Positions 27,401-35,103 of a DNA stretch of 64,000 nt are shown one piece after another; position 1 is the first letter of the stretch, and every line of letters starts with the position of its first letter. A program made the translations under genes and the position numbers. The DNA comes from Falsochrobactrum shanghaiense. GTDB lineage: Bacteria > Pseudomonadota > Alphaproteobacteria > Rhizobiales > Rhizobiaceae. The DNA lies in NCBI RefSeq assembly GCF_003149535.1, contig NZ_QGDB01000002.1, positions 62,001 through 126,000 on the forward strand, read 5' to 3'. Below the pieces are notes generated by a model that did not search any database, was not told the origin of the DNA, and saw only the letters and a program-made list of their open reading frames with translations.

Positions 27401-27579
27401 TCATGCTTTCCACTGGCGCTGGATCAGGCGCACGCACGGCGATCGGCTATGCGACCGTGTTCGGAACGGCTACGGGCACGGCACTGGCCATCCTGTTTGT
27501 CCCGGTGTTCTTCGTGTTGATTACACGCTTGCTGTCTGGAAAAAGCAAGAACACGGAAAGCCAGTCCAGCCAAAGCTGA
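24424..27579 (+). CDS. RND multidrug efflux transporter (AcrB/BepE/BepG type)
   Basis: Inner-membrane proton-driven pump of 1051 residues, the usual HAE1 length. It starts with the classic FFIDRPIFAWVIAIIIMGLG, has the helix 4 proton-relay Asp pair in GLLVDDAIVVVENVERIM, and the LPDEDQGALITIVQLPSGA start of the second half. The helix 10-11 Lys region reads GLTGKNGIMIVEFARE. It begins 2 bp after the adaptor. No outer-membrane TolC-type gene is adjacent, so it probably shares BepC, as the Brucella pumps do. Confidence 0.93.
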   Translation: MARFFIDRPIFAWVIAIIIMGLGILAILRLPISQYPSIAGPSIVIGATYPGASAETVADTVVQLIEKEMTGLDGMRYIDSTTTSTGRATITLTFEIGTDPDIAQVQVQNKLAQAEASLPAEVTRQGVTVEKSATGFLMIVGLVSDDGTRSDVDLSDYLSSYMVEPVSRLTGVGKVEVFGAEYSMRIWLDPLKLKYYDLSPDVVVNAISSQNAQISAGAFGAMPAPPGQLLNATITAQSLLQTPEDFESIVLRADTDGGMVLLRDVARAELGTENYEISSFFNGKPSTGMAIQLASGANALETANLVKAKIEELSHNLPAGVSYVIPYDTTPFVLISIEAVIHTLIEAIVLVFLVMLLFLHNFRATLIPTLAVPVVLLGTFGIMAVLGFSINTLTMLAMVLAIGLLVDDAIVVVENVERIMRDEHLGPVEATRKSMDEISGALVGIGIVVSAVFVPMAFFGGSTGEMYKQFAVTIVSAMMLSVLVALIFTPALCATMLKPHSHAPRKGMLARLGGTFSSGFEKRFDRVVEAYSGLVRRVTAGPLRMLVVYGLIVAGMAALYQSIPTSFLPDEDQGALITIVQLPSGATAEQTEDVLKKVEKYYTTAEARNVESVFAVRGFSFAGQGQNMAMMFVKLKDWGERTAPEDSVEAIAERAFGPLMGGIKEAIVIPIVPPAVMELGTSNGFTAYLQANAGQTHEELLEARNMLLGLAAQDSRLTAVRPSGVEDASQFRINIDWAKAGAVGVTAADVGTFLRTIWSSSYVNDFLYEGRVKRVYVQGEPWARTSPEDLGLWRIQNANGAFVDFSTFATQEWIYGPQQVSRYNALAAMKIEGSASEGYTSGDAIAAMEELAQKLPQGFSLQWTGMSLEEKEAGAGAMLLYALALTTVFLCLAALYESWSIPIAVLLAMPVGILGALLGAWFGGQSNGVYFQVGMLTVVGLTGKNGIMIVEFARERMATLGETALEAVRESAKQRFRPILMTSLAFGLGVTPLMLSTGAGSGARTAIGYATVFGTATGTALAILFVPVFFVLITRLLSGKSKNTESQSSQS

Positions 27580-27586
27580 TTGCGCT

Positions 27587-27616
27587 GTTCTTCCCCGCTG
27601 CAATGCGGGGAAGAAC
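27587..27616 (+). terminator. Hairpin after the RND pump
   Basis: A perfect 12-base inverted repeat, GTTCTTCCCCGC and GCGGGGAAGAAC, with loop TGCAAT begins 8 bp after the pump stop. The downstream T-rich tract is weak, but stem strength and position support termination. Confidence 0.65.
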
Positions 27617-27682
27617 CCGATGCTTCCCCTTTGTGCGGGGCAGCACAGAAGGGCGCGTCCTGCAAAATGTCATTCCATCAGA

Positions 27683-28504
27683 TCAGAAGACATCGGCAAG
27701 CATCTTGACTGCTGTAATGGCGAGGAAAATGCCGAATAGTTTGCGCAGCACACTTGGTTCAATCGTGTGGGCTGCGCGCGCGCCAAGTGGAGCAAACCAC
27801 AGGCTCGTCAAAACGATCGCCACCATGCCGCCAAGATTGACATAGCCCAGCGAATAGACCGGCAGACCTTCTTTCCCCCAGCCATTGATAATATAGCCCA
27901 GCGTTCCCGGTACAGCGATGATGAGGCCGATGACGGAGGCGGTGCCGACCGCACGCCGAACGGGATAGCTGCATATGCTCAGGGTTGGCACCGTAAGCGT
28001 TCCGCCGCCGATACCCATCAAGGTCGAGATGGTGCCAATGCCGGTTGCCATCGCGGCTTGCTGGGGTTTGGGCGGCAGCGATTTGATGGGGTGCCAGCCT
28101 TCCGGGGTGAACAGCATGTAAATGGCGACGAAGGCCGCCACGAATGCGAATATGGCCGTCAATATTTCGCCCGGCGCATAGGCTGCGACAAGCACGCCGA
28201 TCACCACGCCCACCCCGACGAAAGGCCCCCAGAAGCGCAGAAGTTCGCCATCGACGGCGCCACGGGCGCGGTGGGCGCGGATCGACTGGAACGAGGTCGG
28301 GATGATCGTCGCAAGCGATGTGCCGACCGCTATATGGGCCCGCAGGGATGGATCGACGTCGAAGAAGGCGAGGACGTGGTAAAGAACCGGCACCACAATA
28401 ATGCCGCCTCCCACTCCCAGAAGCCCGGCAAGAAAACCCGAAAGACAGCCGACCAGACCCAGCACCAGGGCGAATGTCGTCATGACGGTCAATGTAATTG
28501 GCAT
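27683..28504 (-). CDS. TSUP-family (TauE/SafE) membrane permease
   Basis: Eight-helix integral membrane protein, 273 residues from ATG 28504; ATG 28516 is an alternative. The two TSUP signature segments are FLAGLLGVGGGIIVVPVLYH near the N-terminus and IGTISTLMGIGGGTLTVPTL in the middle, and they mark the internal repeat. Members move sulfite, sulfoacetate or other organosulfur anions. It is separated from the FAA hydrolase gene by a strong terminator, so it is probably its own unit. Substrate unknown. Confidence 0.87.
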   Translation of the reverse strand: MPITLTVMTTFALVLGLVGCLSGFLAGLLGVGGGIIVVPVLYHVLAFFDVDPSLRAHIAVGTSLATIIPTSFQSIRAHRARGAVDGELLRFWGPFVGVGVVIGVLVAAYAPGEILTAIFAFVAAFVAIYMLFTPEGWHPIKSLPPKPQQAAMATGIGTISTLMGIGGGTLTVPTLSICSYPVRRAVGTASVIGLIIAVPGTLGYIINGWGKEGLPVYSLGYVNLGGMVAIVLTSLWFAPLGARAAHTIEPSVLRKLFGIFLAITAVKMLADVF

Positions 28505-28592
28505 GGTTCTTTCCATTTGAGTATTCCAGCGGCAGCAAAAACGCGTGCGCGTGGAAAAACATGAAGCTGGCACAGTCGGGAGAAGGGCATGG

Positions 28593-28617
28593 AAAAATGG
28601 CGCGCCGCAGCGCGCCA
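28593..28617 (-). terminator. Rho-independent terminator of the FAA-hydrolase operon
   Basis: On the minus strand a perfect TGGCGCGC/GCGCGCCA stem with a four-base loop is followed by ATTTTTCC. It lies 23 bp past the FAA hydrolase stop and closes the NitT-type ABC operon. Confidence 0.8.
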
Positions 28618-28639
28618 GAATTTGTCGCGCAGGTCTTCT

Positions 28640-29350
28640 TCAGACGACTTTGAAGGCTACTTCATCGACGCCGTCCACATGCGCCACCATTTCATCGCCT
28701 TTGACGATGGCGCCGACGCCCGCCGGAGTGCCTGCGAAAATCAGGTCGCCAGCGCGCAGTGTGAACAATCTGGAGAGATAGGAGATCATTTCCGGCACCT
28801 TCCAGATCATCTGGTTGAGGTCGCCGTTCTGTCGTATCTCACCATTCACCTTAAGCCAGATCGCACCTTGCGTGGGGTGGCCTACAGCTGCCACAGGATG
28901 CAAGGGGCCGCAGGGTGCGGATTGCTCGAATGCCTTGCCGGTTTCCCATGGACGACCAAGCTTCTTGGCTTCGCCCTGCAAGTCACGGCGGGTCATATCG
29001 AGACCGACGGCGTAGCCATAGACGCAATCAAGGGCCTTTTCGAGCGGTATGTTGTCACCGCCGCTCTGAAGGGCGACGACAAGCTCGACCTCGTGATGAA
29101 CATCGTTCGTTTCCGGCGGGTAGGGGAAGTCGGCTCCGGCTACGACCAGCGTATCGGGGTTTTTCTGGAAGAAGAACGGTGGCTCCTTGTTGGGGTCGTG
29201 GCCCATCTCGATGGCGTGATCGGCAAAATTCCGGCCGACACAATAGATGCGGTGCACGGGAAAGAGCGCCTGGCTGTTAGCCACCGGCAGGGTGGGAACC
29301 GGGGCGGGCTTGAAGACGTAGGCGGTGTTGATGGAGGTCATGTCGTTCAT
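28640..29350 (-). CDS. Fumarylacetoacetate hydrolase (FAH) family protein
   Basis: A 236-residue metal-dependent C-C hydrolase or decarboxylase. The start HRIYCVGRNFADHAIEMG is typical of the fumarylpyruvate/acylpyruvate hydrolase branch. The metal ligands are Glu residues in HHEVELVV and Asp in GYAVGLDMTRRD. The C-terminal LRAGDLIFAGTPAGVGAI is conserved. Its ATG shares a base with the upstream permease stop (TAATG). It is the only enzyme in the ABC operon, so it probably acts on the imported compound or a close product, perhaps an acylpyruvate. Confidence 0.87.
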   Translation of the reverse strand: MNDMTSINTAYVFKPAPVPTLPVANSQALFPVHRIYCVGRNFADHAIEMGHDPNKEPPFFFQKNPDTLVVAGADFPYPPETNDVHHEVELVVALQSGGDNIPLEKALDCVYGYAVGLDMTRRDLQGEAKKLGRPWETGKAFEQSAPCGPLHPVAAVGHPTQGAIWLKVNGEIRQNGDLNQMIWKVPEMISYLSRLFTLRAGDLIFAGTPAGVGAIVKGDEMVAHVDGVDEVAFKVV

Positions 29351-30102
29351 TATCTTGCTCCTGCGTAATATTCGATGCGTTTTTCAAAGAGTTCCACCGC
29401 CGCGGACAACAGCATGGCCACCGCGAAGAGGATGATTGTGAGAGCCCAGAACCGCTCCATGTCGAAGCTTCTGGAATAGAGTTCAAAGAGTTCGCCATAG
29501 CCGATGATGGATACGAGAATCTGCCCGATCACCACGCCCTTCACACCACGGATAAGGCCGATGCGGATGCCCGCGAGGATTTCCGGGAGAGCGGAGAAAA
29601 CGATGATCTTGGAGAAGATCGCAAAGCGGGAAGCCCCGTAACTGCGGCCCATTTCGATAAGGGATGGCGGCACCTGCATGACGCCTGCGCGTGCATCGAG
29701 CACGATGATCCAGACGGCGAACAGGAAAACCGTGACGAAGATTGTGGTTTCGCCGAGACCGAACAGGATCATGAGGACCGGCACAAGGGCCGACAAGGGC
29801 GCACTGACGAAGATATTGACCCACAGGCCGAAAATATTATCGACAATCTTGAAGCGCCCCATGGCGATGCCAAGCGGCACGCCGACACTGATAGCGAGGG
29901 CCATGCCGATCACGAAGGAGCGGATGGTCACCACCGATGCATTCTGCCAGGAATTGGTCGCGACCAGCTCGAAGCCTGCGGAAATGATGGCGCTCATGGG
30001 CGGGATGAGGAATATCACATCCATCCTGCCGACGATTTCCCACATGCACGCCCAGAAGAGGAGCGACGCCATCATGGGTATCTTTATACCGAAGAGTCTC
30101 AT
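29350..30102 (-). CDS. NitT/TauT-type ABC transporter permease
   Basis: Inner-membrane subunit of 250 residues in the SsuC/TauC family. The EAA loop reads EMGRSYGASRFAIFSKIIVF and the later GIRIGLIRGVKGVVIGQIL segment is typical. It is the second of two different permeases in the operon (the other is at 30917-31759), so the channel is likely a heterodimer. The ATPase gene ends 6 bp before its start. Confidence 0.88.
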   Translation of the reverse strand: MRLFGIKIPMMASLLFWACMWEIVGRMDVIFLIPPMSAIISAGFELVATNSWQNASVVTIRSFVIGMALAISVGVPLGIAMGRFKIVDNIFGLWVNIFVSAPLSALVPVLMILFGLGETTIFVTVFLFAVWIIVLDARAGVMQVPPSLIEMGRSYGASRFAIFSKIIVFSALPEILAGIRIGLIRGVKGVVIGQILVSIIGYGELFELYSRSFDMERFWALTIILFAVAMLLSAAVELFEKRIEYYAGAR

Positions 30103-30108
30103 GGCGCA

Positions 30109-30915
30109 TCACTCCGCATATTGCCGGAGACCCTGCCAGATCTCCTCCACCACATCGAGATAGCCCTTGTCGCGCCGGATGACGTCCGGCGAGGCGGAGC
30201 GGTCGATATTGGGTTCCATGATTTGCGAAACGCGCCCGGGCCGGGGCGAAAGCAGAACGATGCGGTCGGAAACATAGACGGCTTCCTCGATCGAGTGGGT
30301 TACGAAGATGAAGGTCTTGCGCTCCTTTTCGACAAGATTAAGCAGGTCTTCCTGAAACTTGCGCCGGTTCTGTTCATCGACTGCGGAGAACGGCTCGTCC
30401 AGAAGCAGCACATCCGCATTCACCGAGAAGGCCCGGGCAATCCCGACACGCTGATGCATTCCGCCCGAAAGCTCATGCGGATATTTGTCCTCAAAACCTG
30501 TGAGGCCGACTTCGCTGATATAATGTTTGGCGATACGGTGGCGCTCAGTCCGGGGGATGCCCTTGAGTTCGAGGCCGAACGCCACATTGCGCAGCACCGT
30601 CGCCCAGGGCATCAGCGCAAAATCCTGAAAGACGAAGGCGCGTTCAGGGCCGGGGCCCGTCACGACCTTGCCATTAATCCGGATCTGGCCGGAGGTTGCA
30701 GGTACAAGACCGGCAATGATCTTGAGCAGGGTTGTTTTTCCGCATCCGGAAGGCCCCAGCAAGGTCGTCAGCTTGCCGCGCTCGAAAGAGAGGCTGACAT
30801 TGCGCAGCGCTTCTACATCATTGTAGCGTTTGCAGATGTCGCGCACGTCGACAATGGCGTCGTAATCCACTGCGCCGGAAAAATCAGCAGCACTGGCTGC
30901 CATGGGACTGGCCAT
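30109..30915 (-). CDS. NitT/TauT-type ABC transporter ATPase
   Basis: A 268-residue ATPase of the SsuB/TauB family. It has Walker A LLGPSGCGKTTLLKIIAG, Q-loop FVFQDFALMPW, signature ELSGGMHQRVGIARA and Walker B DVLLLDEPFSAVDE. ATG 30915 has AGGAG eight bases upstream and is preferred over a start at 30960. It lies between the two permease genes. Confidence 0.92.
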   Translation of the reverse strand: MASPMAASAADFSGAVDYDAIVDVRDICKRYNDVEALRNVSLSFERGKLTTLLGPSGCGKTTLLKIIAGLVPATSGQIRINGKVVTGPGPERAFVFQDFALMPWATVLRNVAFGLELKGIPRTERHRIAKHYISEVGLTGFEDKYPHELSGGMHQRVGIARAFSVNADVLLLDEPFSAVDEQNRRKFQEDLLNLVEKERKTFIFVTHSIEEAVYVSDRIVLLSPRPGRVSQIMEPNIDRSASPDVIRRDKGYLDVVEEIWQGLRQYAE

Positions 30916-30916
30916 T

Positions 30917-31759
30917 TTATTTTCTCCTCTTTTCGGGACGCAGGAAGCGCAGCTCGACATATTGCAAAGCAGCGAGCGTCAGCGTCGAAACGGCGATGAT
31001 GGATGCGACCGCCGCATACATATGCGCATAATTGGCCACTGAGCGGTGATAGGTGATCAGATCGCCAATGCCGGTCGGCGTAATCAGAAGTTCTGCAAGC
31101 ATGACGCCGATGAAACCGGCGGCAACGCCAAGGCGAAGCCCGGCAAACAGGACCGGCGTGGCATCGGGAACAATGATCTTGAAGATCTGCTGTCTGCGGC
31201 TGCCCTGAAATGAGCGGCACATATCGACAAGCGACGGATTGACGTGCCGTACGGCCTTGTAGGAGTTGAGCACGATCACAGGCAATGCCAGCATGATGAC
31301 GGCGAGGGTCTTGGCGACGAGGCCGATGCCATAAACGAATGTGACCAGCGGTACGAGCGCTGCCATCGGTGCTGCCTGAAGCACGATGAAGACTGGCGCC
31401 AGCAACCATTCGGCCTTGTCCGACAGGCCCATGGCGATTCCAAGGCTAATCCCCAACAGGGCCGATACGGCAACGCCAATTATCAGCGGCTGGAGGGTCA
31501 GGGCATAGGCGGGCAGGAGCGTGCCGTCAGCCGCCATTTCAAAAAGGGCGGCAATCGTTTCAAGAAAGGTGGGAAAGGCGAAGCTGATTGGAATGCGGCC
31601 AGCAATTTCCCACATGGTAAACAGGATTGCGAGAGACACCACGACCCAGAAGGACTTCCGGCGTTGGGCGAAATCGGTGAGCGCTTCGACGATGCCGGGG
31701 GAGCCGTTGTTGGCCCCTCCGGTCGCGCTCACCTTGGAAGGTGAAGCGGTCATGTCCAT
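30917..31759 (-). CDS. NitT/TauT-type ABC transporter permease
   Basis: Inner-membrane subunit of 280 residues with the EAA-type sequence DMCRSFQGSRRQQIFKIIVP and the following GLRLGVAAGFIGVMLAELL. A cytoplasmic N-terminal tail of about 35 residues precedes the first helix (FWVVVSLAILFTMWEIAGRI). The ATG directly follows the binding-protein stop (TAGATG). It is clearly different from the second permease in the operon. Confidence 0.88.
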   Translation of the reverse strand: MDMTASPSKVSATGGANNGSPGIVEALTDFAQRRKSFWVVVSLAILFTMWEIAGRIPISFAFPTFLETIAALFEMAADGTLLPAYALTLQPLIIGVAVSALLGISLGIAMGLSDKAEWLLAPVFIVLQAAPMAALVPLVTFVYGIGLVAKTLAVIMLALPVIVLNSYKAVRHVNPSLVDMCRSFQGSRRQQIFKIIVPDATPVLFAGLRLGVAAGFIGVMLAELLITPTGIGDLITYHRSVANYAHMYAAVASIIAVSTLTLAALQYVELRFLRPEKRRK

Positions 31760-32749
31760 CTACTTGTTTCCGATTTTTTCAAGCACTGCATTGAGCGCGG
31801 TGAGATCCCAGAAATCTTCGACTTTCAGCTCTTCAGGCTTGCCTTCGAGCGCGCCGGAAATGGTATAAAAGTCAAAGTCGTCGCGGGCGGCATCTTCACC
31901 GCCGCCATTGAGCGGCAGAACGGCCGCGGCCTCTTCGAAATAGGGCTGAATGTCGGCAATCATATCGGGTGTTGCATCGGGCAGCAGCTTGTATTGGTCG
32001 CGCAGGGCGGCTGCCGCCTTCGGATCGGCCTGAACCTCGCGCCATGTCGTCAGGATGCTTTCGATGAGGATTTCAACATCCTTCTGGTTCTTGGAAAGAT
32101 AGTCGGTATTGGCGAAGAGCGCCTCATCCGTCGCGCTGACTTCACCCAATGGCAGGAAAGCGAATTTGCCCGGTGCTTCTTTTTCGAGAATGCGCTTGCC
32201 CGACGAATCCACGATGGTCGCCTTGACATTGCCTTGCAACAGCGCACCGGTTCTCACTTCCGCACCCGGCACATAGGAAATGTTGGAATAGGCGATGTCG
32301 TTCTTGTCGGCCATCAGCTGCATGATGGCCTCGGTGCCCGAGCCGCGCGAATGCACCGCGATCTCCTGACCGTCGAGATCCTTCCATTCCTTGTAGAATT
32401 CGGTGTTCACGACCGGATAGAACTGGAGTCTGGAAAGCTGCATGAAAATGCGGATCGGCGCCTTGACCTTTTGAAGCAGCGCATAGGGGCCGCCTACACC
32501 AATATCAGCCTGCCCGCCGACTACGGCCTGCGCCGCAATATCCTCGCTCTTGAGGAAGGTGATCTTTATATCGACGCCTTTCTCTCTGGCGCGCTCAAAG
32601 GCAGCGAGAAGATGAACGGATTCGACCGTCGCGATGTCGCCAAAGGCGATACGCATCGGATCGGCCATGGCCAATCCGGGAATTGCGGTGGAAAGGCAAA
32701 GGGCTGCCGCGACCGCAGACGCCCTCAATCGTCTGACAAAAATGCTCAT
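31760..32749 (-). CDS. NitT/TauT-type ABC transporter substrate-binding protein
   Basis: Periplasmic receptor of 329 residues with a signal peptide ending GLAMA-DPMRIAFGD. The family layout is seen: KITFLKSEDIAAQAVVGGQADIG is the substrate-lobe stretch, and EIAVHSRGSGTEAIMQLMAD is the second. AGGA about seven bases before ATG 32749 favours it over the in-frame starts at 32755 and 32788. It is the first gene of a five-gene operon that ends in the FAA hydrolase. The ligand is unknown; a carboxylate or aromatic acid would suit that enzyme. Confidence 0.87.
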   Translation of the reverse strand: MSIFVRRLRASAVAAALCLSTAIPGLAMADPMRIAFGDIATVESVHLLAAFERAREKGVDIKITFLKSEDIAAQAVVGGQADIGVGGPYALLQKVKAPIRIFMQLSRLQFYPVVNTEFYKEWKDLDGQEIAVHSRGSGTEAIMQLMADKNDIAYSNISYVPGAEVRTGALLQGNVKATIVDSSGKRILEKEAPGKFAFLPLGEVSATDEALFANTDYLSKNQKDVEILIESILTTWREVQADPKAAAALRDQYKLLPDATPDMIADIQPYFEEAAAVLPLNGGGEDAARDDFDFYTISGALEGKPEELKVEDFWDLTALNAVLEKIGNK

Positions 32750-32881
32750 TCTCATTCCTCCCATAATCAGGTTTAGCCTTAAACCCAATCTGAAACCAAT
32801 TCTTCATTAATTTATAATGGTGTCAATATAGGAAATGTGATGGATAGCTCTGAGAAAATGTCACCGCAATTAAAATTAAGG

Positions 32882-32893
32882 TCAATATATTGA
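32882..32893. promoter_or_regulatory. Candidate operator TCAATATATTGA
   Basis: A perfect 12-base palindrome lies in the AT-rich divergent region between the ABC operon and its GntR regulator. A second half-like copy, TCAATATA, occurs at about 32824. Both positions suit joint control by the GntR protein; binding is inferred. Confidence 0.5.
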
Positions 32894-32998
32894 TATATAA
32901 TAATAAAATATTTTCGTTTTTTAATAATTCAATCAAGATTGACAGGCGTGTATGGGGCCGTTATAACGAAACCAATCAGAAATTGGTTAGGTTTGAAT

Positions 32999-33673
32999 AT
33001 GGATAGCGGCACAGAAGCGGACATTCTTTCCCGTCTGCGAGACTTTCTGGCGACGGCTGAACTTTCGGATGGCGGGCGTGTACCAGCGGAGCGCGTATTG
33101 GCGGAAACACTGGGTGTGGGTCGCGGCGCCTTACGCAAGGCGCTGGCGACATTGCAGGCAGAGGGCGTAATCTGGCGGCATGTCGGCAAGGGCACTTTCA
33201 CGGGAGAGCGCCCTATAGATACTGTTGCCGATATTCAGGCGATGGTTCAGCGGACCAATCCGCCTGAGGTCATGAGCGCCCGTATCGCCTTCGAGCCGGA
33301 AGTGGCACGCTGCGCTGCTCTCAATGCGACGCCCAGTCAGATCGTGGAAATACGCAATTGCATGCTCAAAGCGCAGCAGGCGCCGACATGGCGCATCTAT
33401 GAGCAGTGGGACAATCGCCTGCATCGGGCGATTGGGGAAGCTTCGCAGAATTCACTTCTTCTTGGGCTTCTTGATACGCTGAACGCGGTACGCCGTGCGG
33501 TGACATGGGGTCGCTTGCGAAACAATCCGGTTCGCCCGCCTCGGGATCATCATTCCTTTGAGGAGCACGCCGCAATCGTTGAGAGTATAGCCAATCGCGA
33601 TGGTGCGGGTGCGGCAGACGCCATGCGGCGGCACCTGCGCAGTGTAGAAAACCATATGCGTGACCTGAGCTGA
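32999..33673 (+). CDS. GntR-family (FCD) transcriptional regulator
   Basis: A 224-residue regulator from ATG 32999, with TTAGG upstream; the frame opens at TTG 32939. The winged helix reads RVPAERVLAETLGVGRGALR and KALATLQAEGVIWRHVGKGT. The FCD domain follows, with conserved Asp and His residues (EQWDNRLHRAIGEAS, DHHSFEEHAAIVESI) that bind metal in this family. It is divergent from the NitT-type ABC operon and probably controls it. Confidence 0.87.
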   Translation: MDSGTEADILSRLRDFLATAELSDGGRVPAERVLAETLGVGRGALRKALATLQAEGVIWRHVGKGTFTGERPIDTVADIQAMVQRTNPPEVMSARIAFEPEVARCAALNATPSQIVEIRNCMLKAQQAPTWRIYEQWDNRLHRAIGEASQNSLLLGLLDTLNAVRRAVTWGRLRNNPVRPPRDHHSFEEHAAIVESIANRDGAGAADAMRRHLRSVENHMRDLS

Positions 33674-33717
33674 ATGTGCCTATGCAGTGAGCGCCTGCGG
33701 TCCGGATTTCTCATTTT

Positions 33718-33770
33718 AGAGCATGTCGTTATCCCGAAACCGGTTCCCACTTTCGGGCGACATGCTTTAG
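33718..33770. repeat. Palindromic intergenic repeat (GCATGTCG type)
   Basis: A 53-bp hairpin with outer arms GCATGTCG/CGACATGC and inner arms CCCGAAA/TTTCGGG around CCGGTTCCCA. This is a common Rhizobiales intergenic element, different from the Bru-RS-like type, and lies just after the GntR gene. Confidence 0.75.
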
Positions 33771-33816
33771 GCTGGACATCAATCCGGGTAGGGTAAATAT
33801 TCTCGACATTCATATA

Positions 33817-33831
33817 TGAGGAAAGTAATCA
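33817..33831. promoter_or_regulatory. Iron-responsive operator (RirA-type IRO box)
   Basis: TGAGGAAAGTAATCA matches TGA-N9-TCA, the RirA IRO motif of rhizobia. It lies about 175 bp before the siderophore-binding protein gene. Matching boxes precede the TonB receptor and efeU. A palindromic repeat now separates this box from the gene. Confidence 0.65.
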
Positions 33832-33885
33832 TGTTTTTGACATGAGAATCTGCGATTCGACTGAATTTCGGCGAACTGCGTCATT

Positions 33886-33990
33886 AGAGCATTTCCAGCA
33901 AAAGTGTGAAACGGTTTTGCGTCGGATAATGCGATAAAACAAAGACTTGAGACGCGGTTCAAGCGATTCTGTTTAAGCAGGAACAGCTCT
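33886..33990 (+). repeat. About 105-bp Bru-RS-like palindromic repeat in a 5' leader
   Basis: The element runs from AGAGCATTTCCAGCAAAAGTG to GCAGGAACAGCTCT and matches the copies at 19784-19887 (inverted) and 60998-61100. It lies between the IRO box and the start of the siderophore-binding protein gene, so it is probably transcribed as part of the leader. The ribosome site AAAGGGG follows directly. Confidence 0.75.
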
Positions 33991-34005
33991 AGAAAGGGGA
34001 TATTT

Positions 34006-35001
34006 ATGAGGGCCGGTCTTATTTGCAGCTTGATGCTGGCTGCTGCAATCATGCCGTCGGCGGCATTTGCCGATAGTGTGACTGTCACCCACGCCAAGGG
34101 TGAGCTTACCCTTGATGGGGTGCCGCAAAAGGTTGCCGTTTTTGATCTGGCCAGCCTCGATATTATCGATGCTTTGGGCGTGGATGCCGTCGCGGGCGTG
34201 CCGAAGAGCGAGGATGGTTCATTCAATGCCCCGGCCTATTTGTCTAAATATGCAGATGGAAAATATGTAGGGGTCGGAACGCTTTTCGAGCCGGACATCG
34301 AAGCGCTCAAGGCATTGAAACCCGATCTGATTATTATCGCGGGCCGTTCGTCGCGCCAGTATGACGCCGTTAAGGACATCGCACCGACTGTTGACCTGTC
34401 ACCGGCCGGTGAAGGTCTGGTCGCAGATGGGATCAAGACGACCAGAACATTGGGCGAAATTTTTCACGTTGAAGAGAAGGCTTCGGCAGAAATAGCGCAA
34501 TTGAATGCTTCGGTGGATGCCCTGCATTCCGCAGCGCCCCAAAACGCGAAGGCGCTCGTCTTGTTCGCCGTCGGTGAAAATTTCATGCCGCATGCGCCCG
34601 GAGCGCGTTTTGGCACGCTTTACGACTATATAGGGCTTGCTTCGGTGATGGAGCCCTATGTTGCACCGGCAAGGACTGATGCTTCGGCAAGGAAACGTCC
34701 GGAGCCCGGCTCACCCGAGGCGGAAGCTGCAAGGAAGAAGCAGATCGAAGCTCGTGATTCCGCTTTGGCGCAATCGCCGGATTGGATCGTCACCCTTGAT
34801 CGGGGAGCAATTTCGAGCCCGGAACCGAGCGATATTGCGCAGCGTCTGGAAAAGGTCGAAACAGTTACCGCGACACCGGCCTGGAAGGCGGGTCAGGTTA
34901 TCCACCTCGATCCGCGTGCGTGGTATCTGGTGGGCAGCGGGATTCAGAATCTGACGAATACAGCCAAGGACATCACCTTGCAGTTCGCTGAAAACAAGTA
35001 A
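34006..35001 (+). CDS. Siderophore/iron-compound ABC transporter substrate-binding protein
   Basis: Periplasmic receptor of the FhuD/CeuE class, 331 residues, with a signal peptide ending AAFADS. The class III binding fold is visible: KVAVFDLASLDIIDALG, the VGTLFEPDIEALKALKPDLI hinge region and IIAGRSSRQYDAV. A charged loop (ARKRPEPGSPEAEAARKKQ-like, about residues 228-248) is an unusual insertion. No permease or ATPase gene is adjacent, so it must use a distant transporter. An IRO box upstream indicates iron repression. Confidence 0.85.
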   Translation: MRAGLICSLMLAAAIMPSAAFADSVTVTHAKGELTLDGVPQKVAVFDLASLDIIDALGVDAVAGVPKSEDGSFNAPAYLSKYADGKYVGVGTLFEPDIEALKALKPDLIIIAGRSSRQYDAVKDIAPTVDLSPAGEGLVADGIKTTRTLGEIFHVEEKASAEIAQLNASVDALHSAAPQNAKALVLFAVGENFMPHAPGARFGTLYDYIGLASVMEPYVAPARTDASARKRPEPGSPEAEAARKKQIEARDSALAQSPDWIVTLDRGAISSPEPSDIAQRLEKVETVTATPAWKAGQVIHLDPRAWYLVGSGIQNLTNTAKDITLQFAENK

Positions 35002-35009
35002 ACATTACA

Positions 35010-35035
35010 CCGCCGTGCCCGACAGGGTGCGGCGG
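35010..35035 (+). terminator. Hairpin after the siderophore-binding protein gene
   Basis: CCGCCG and CGGCGG arms, with a second CCC/GGG pairing inside, are followed by TTTCG nine bases after the stop codon. There are two mismatches in the stem, but position and shape fit a terminator. Confidence 0.6.
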
Positions 35036-35103
35036 TTTCGCCTTCTGGCTCTCTTATTGGCCGCACTCTGATTCCATTGCCTGAGTGGTGATTTGGTCTG
35101 AGC

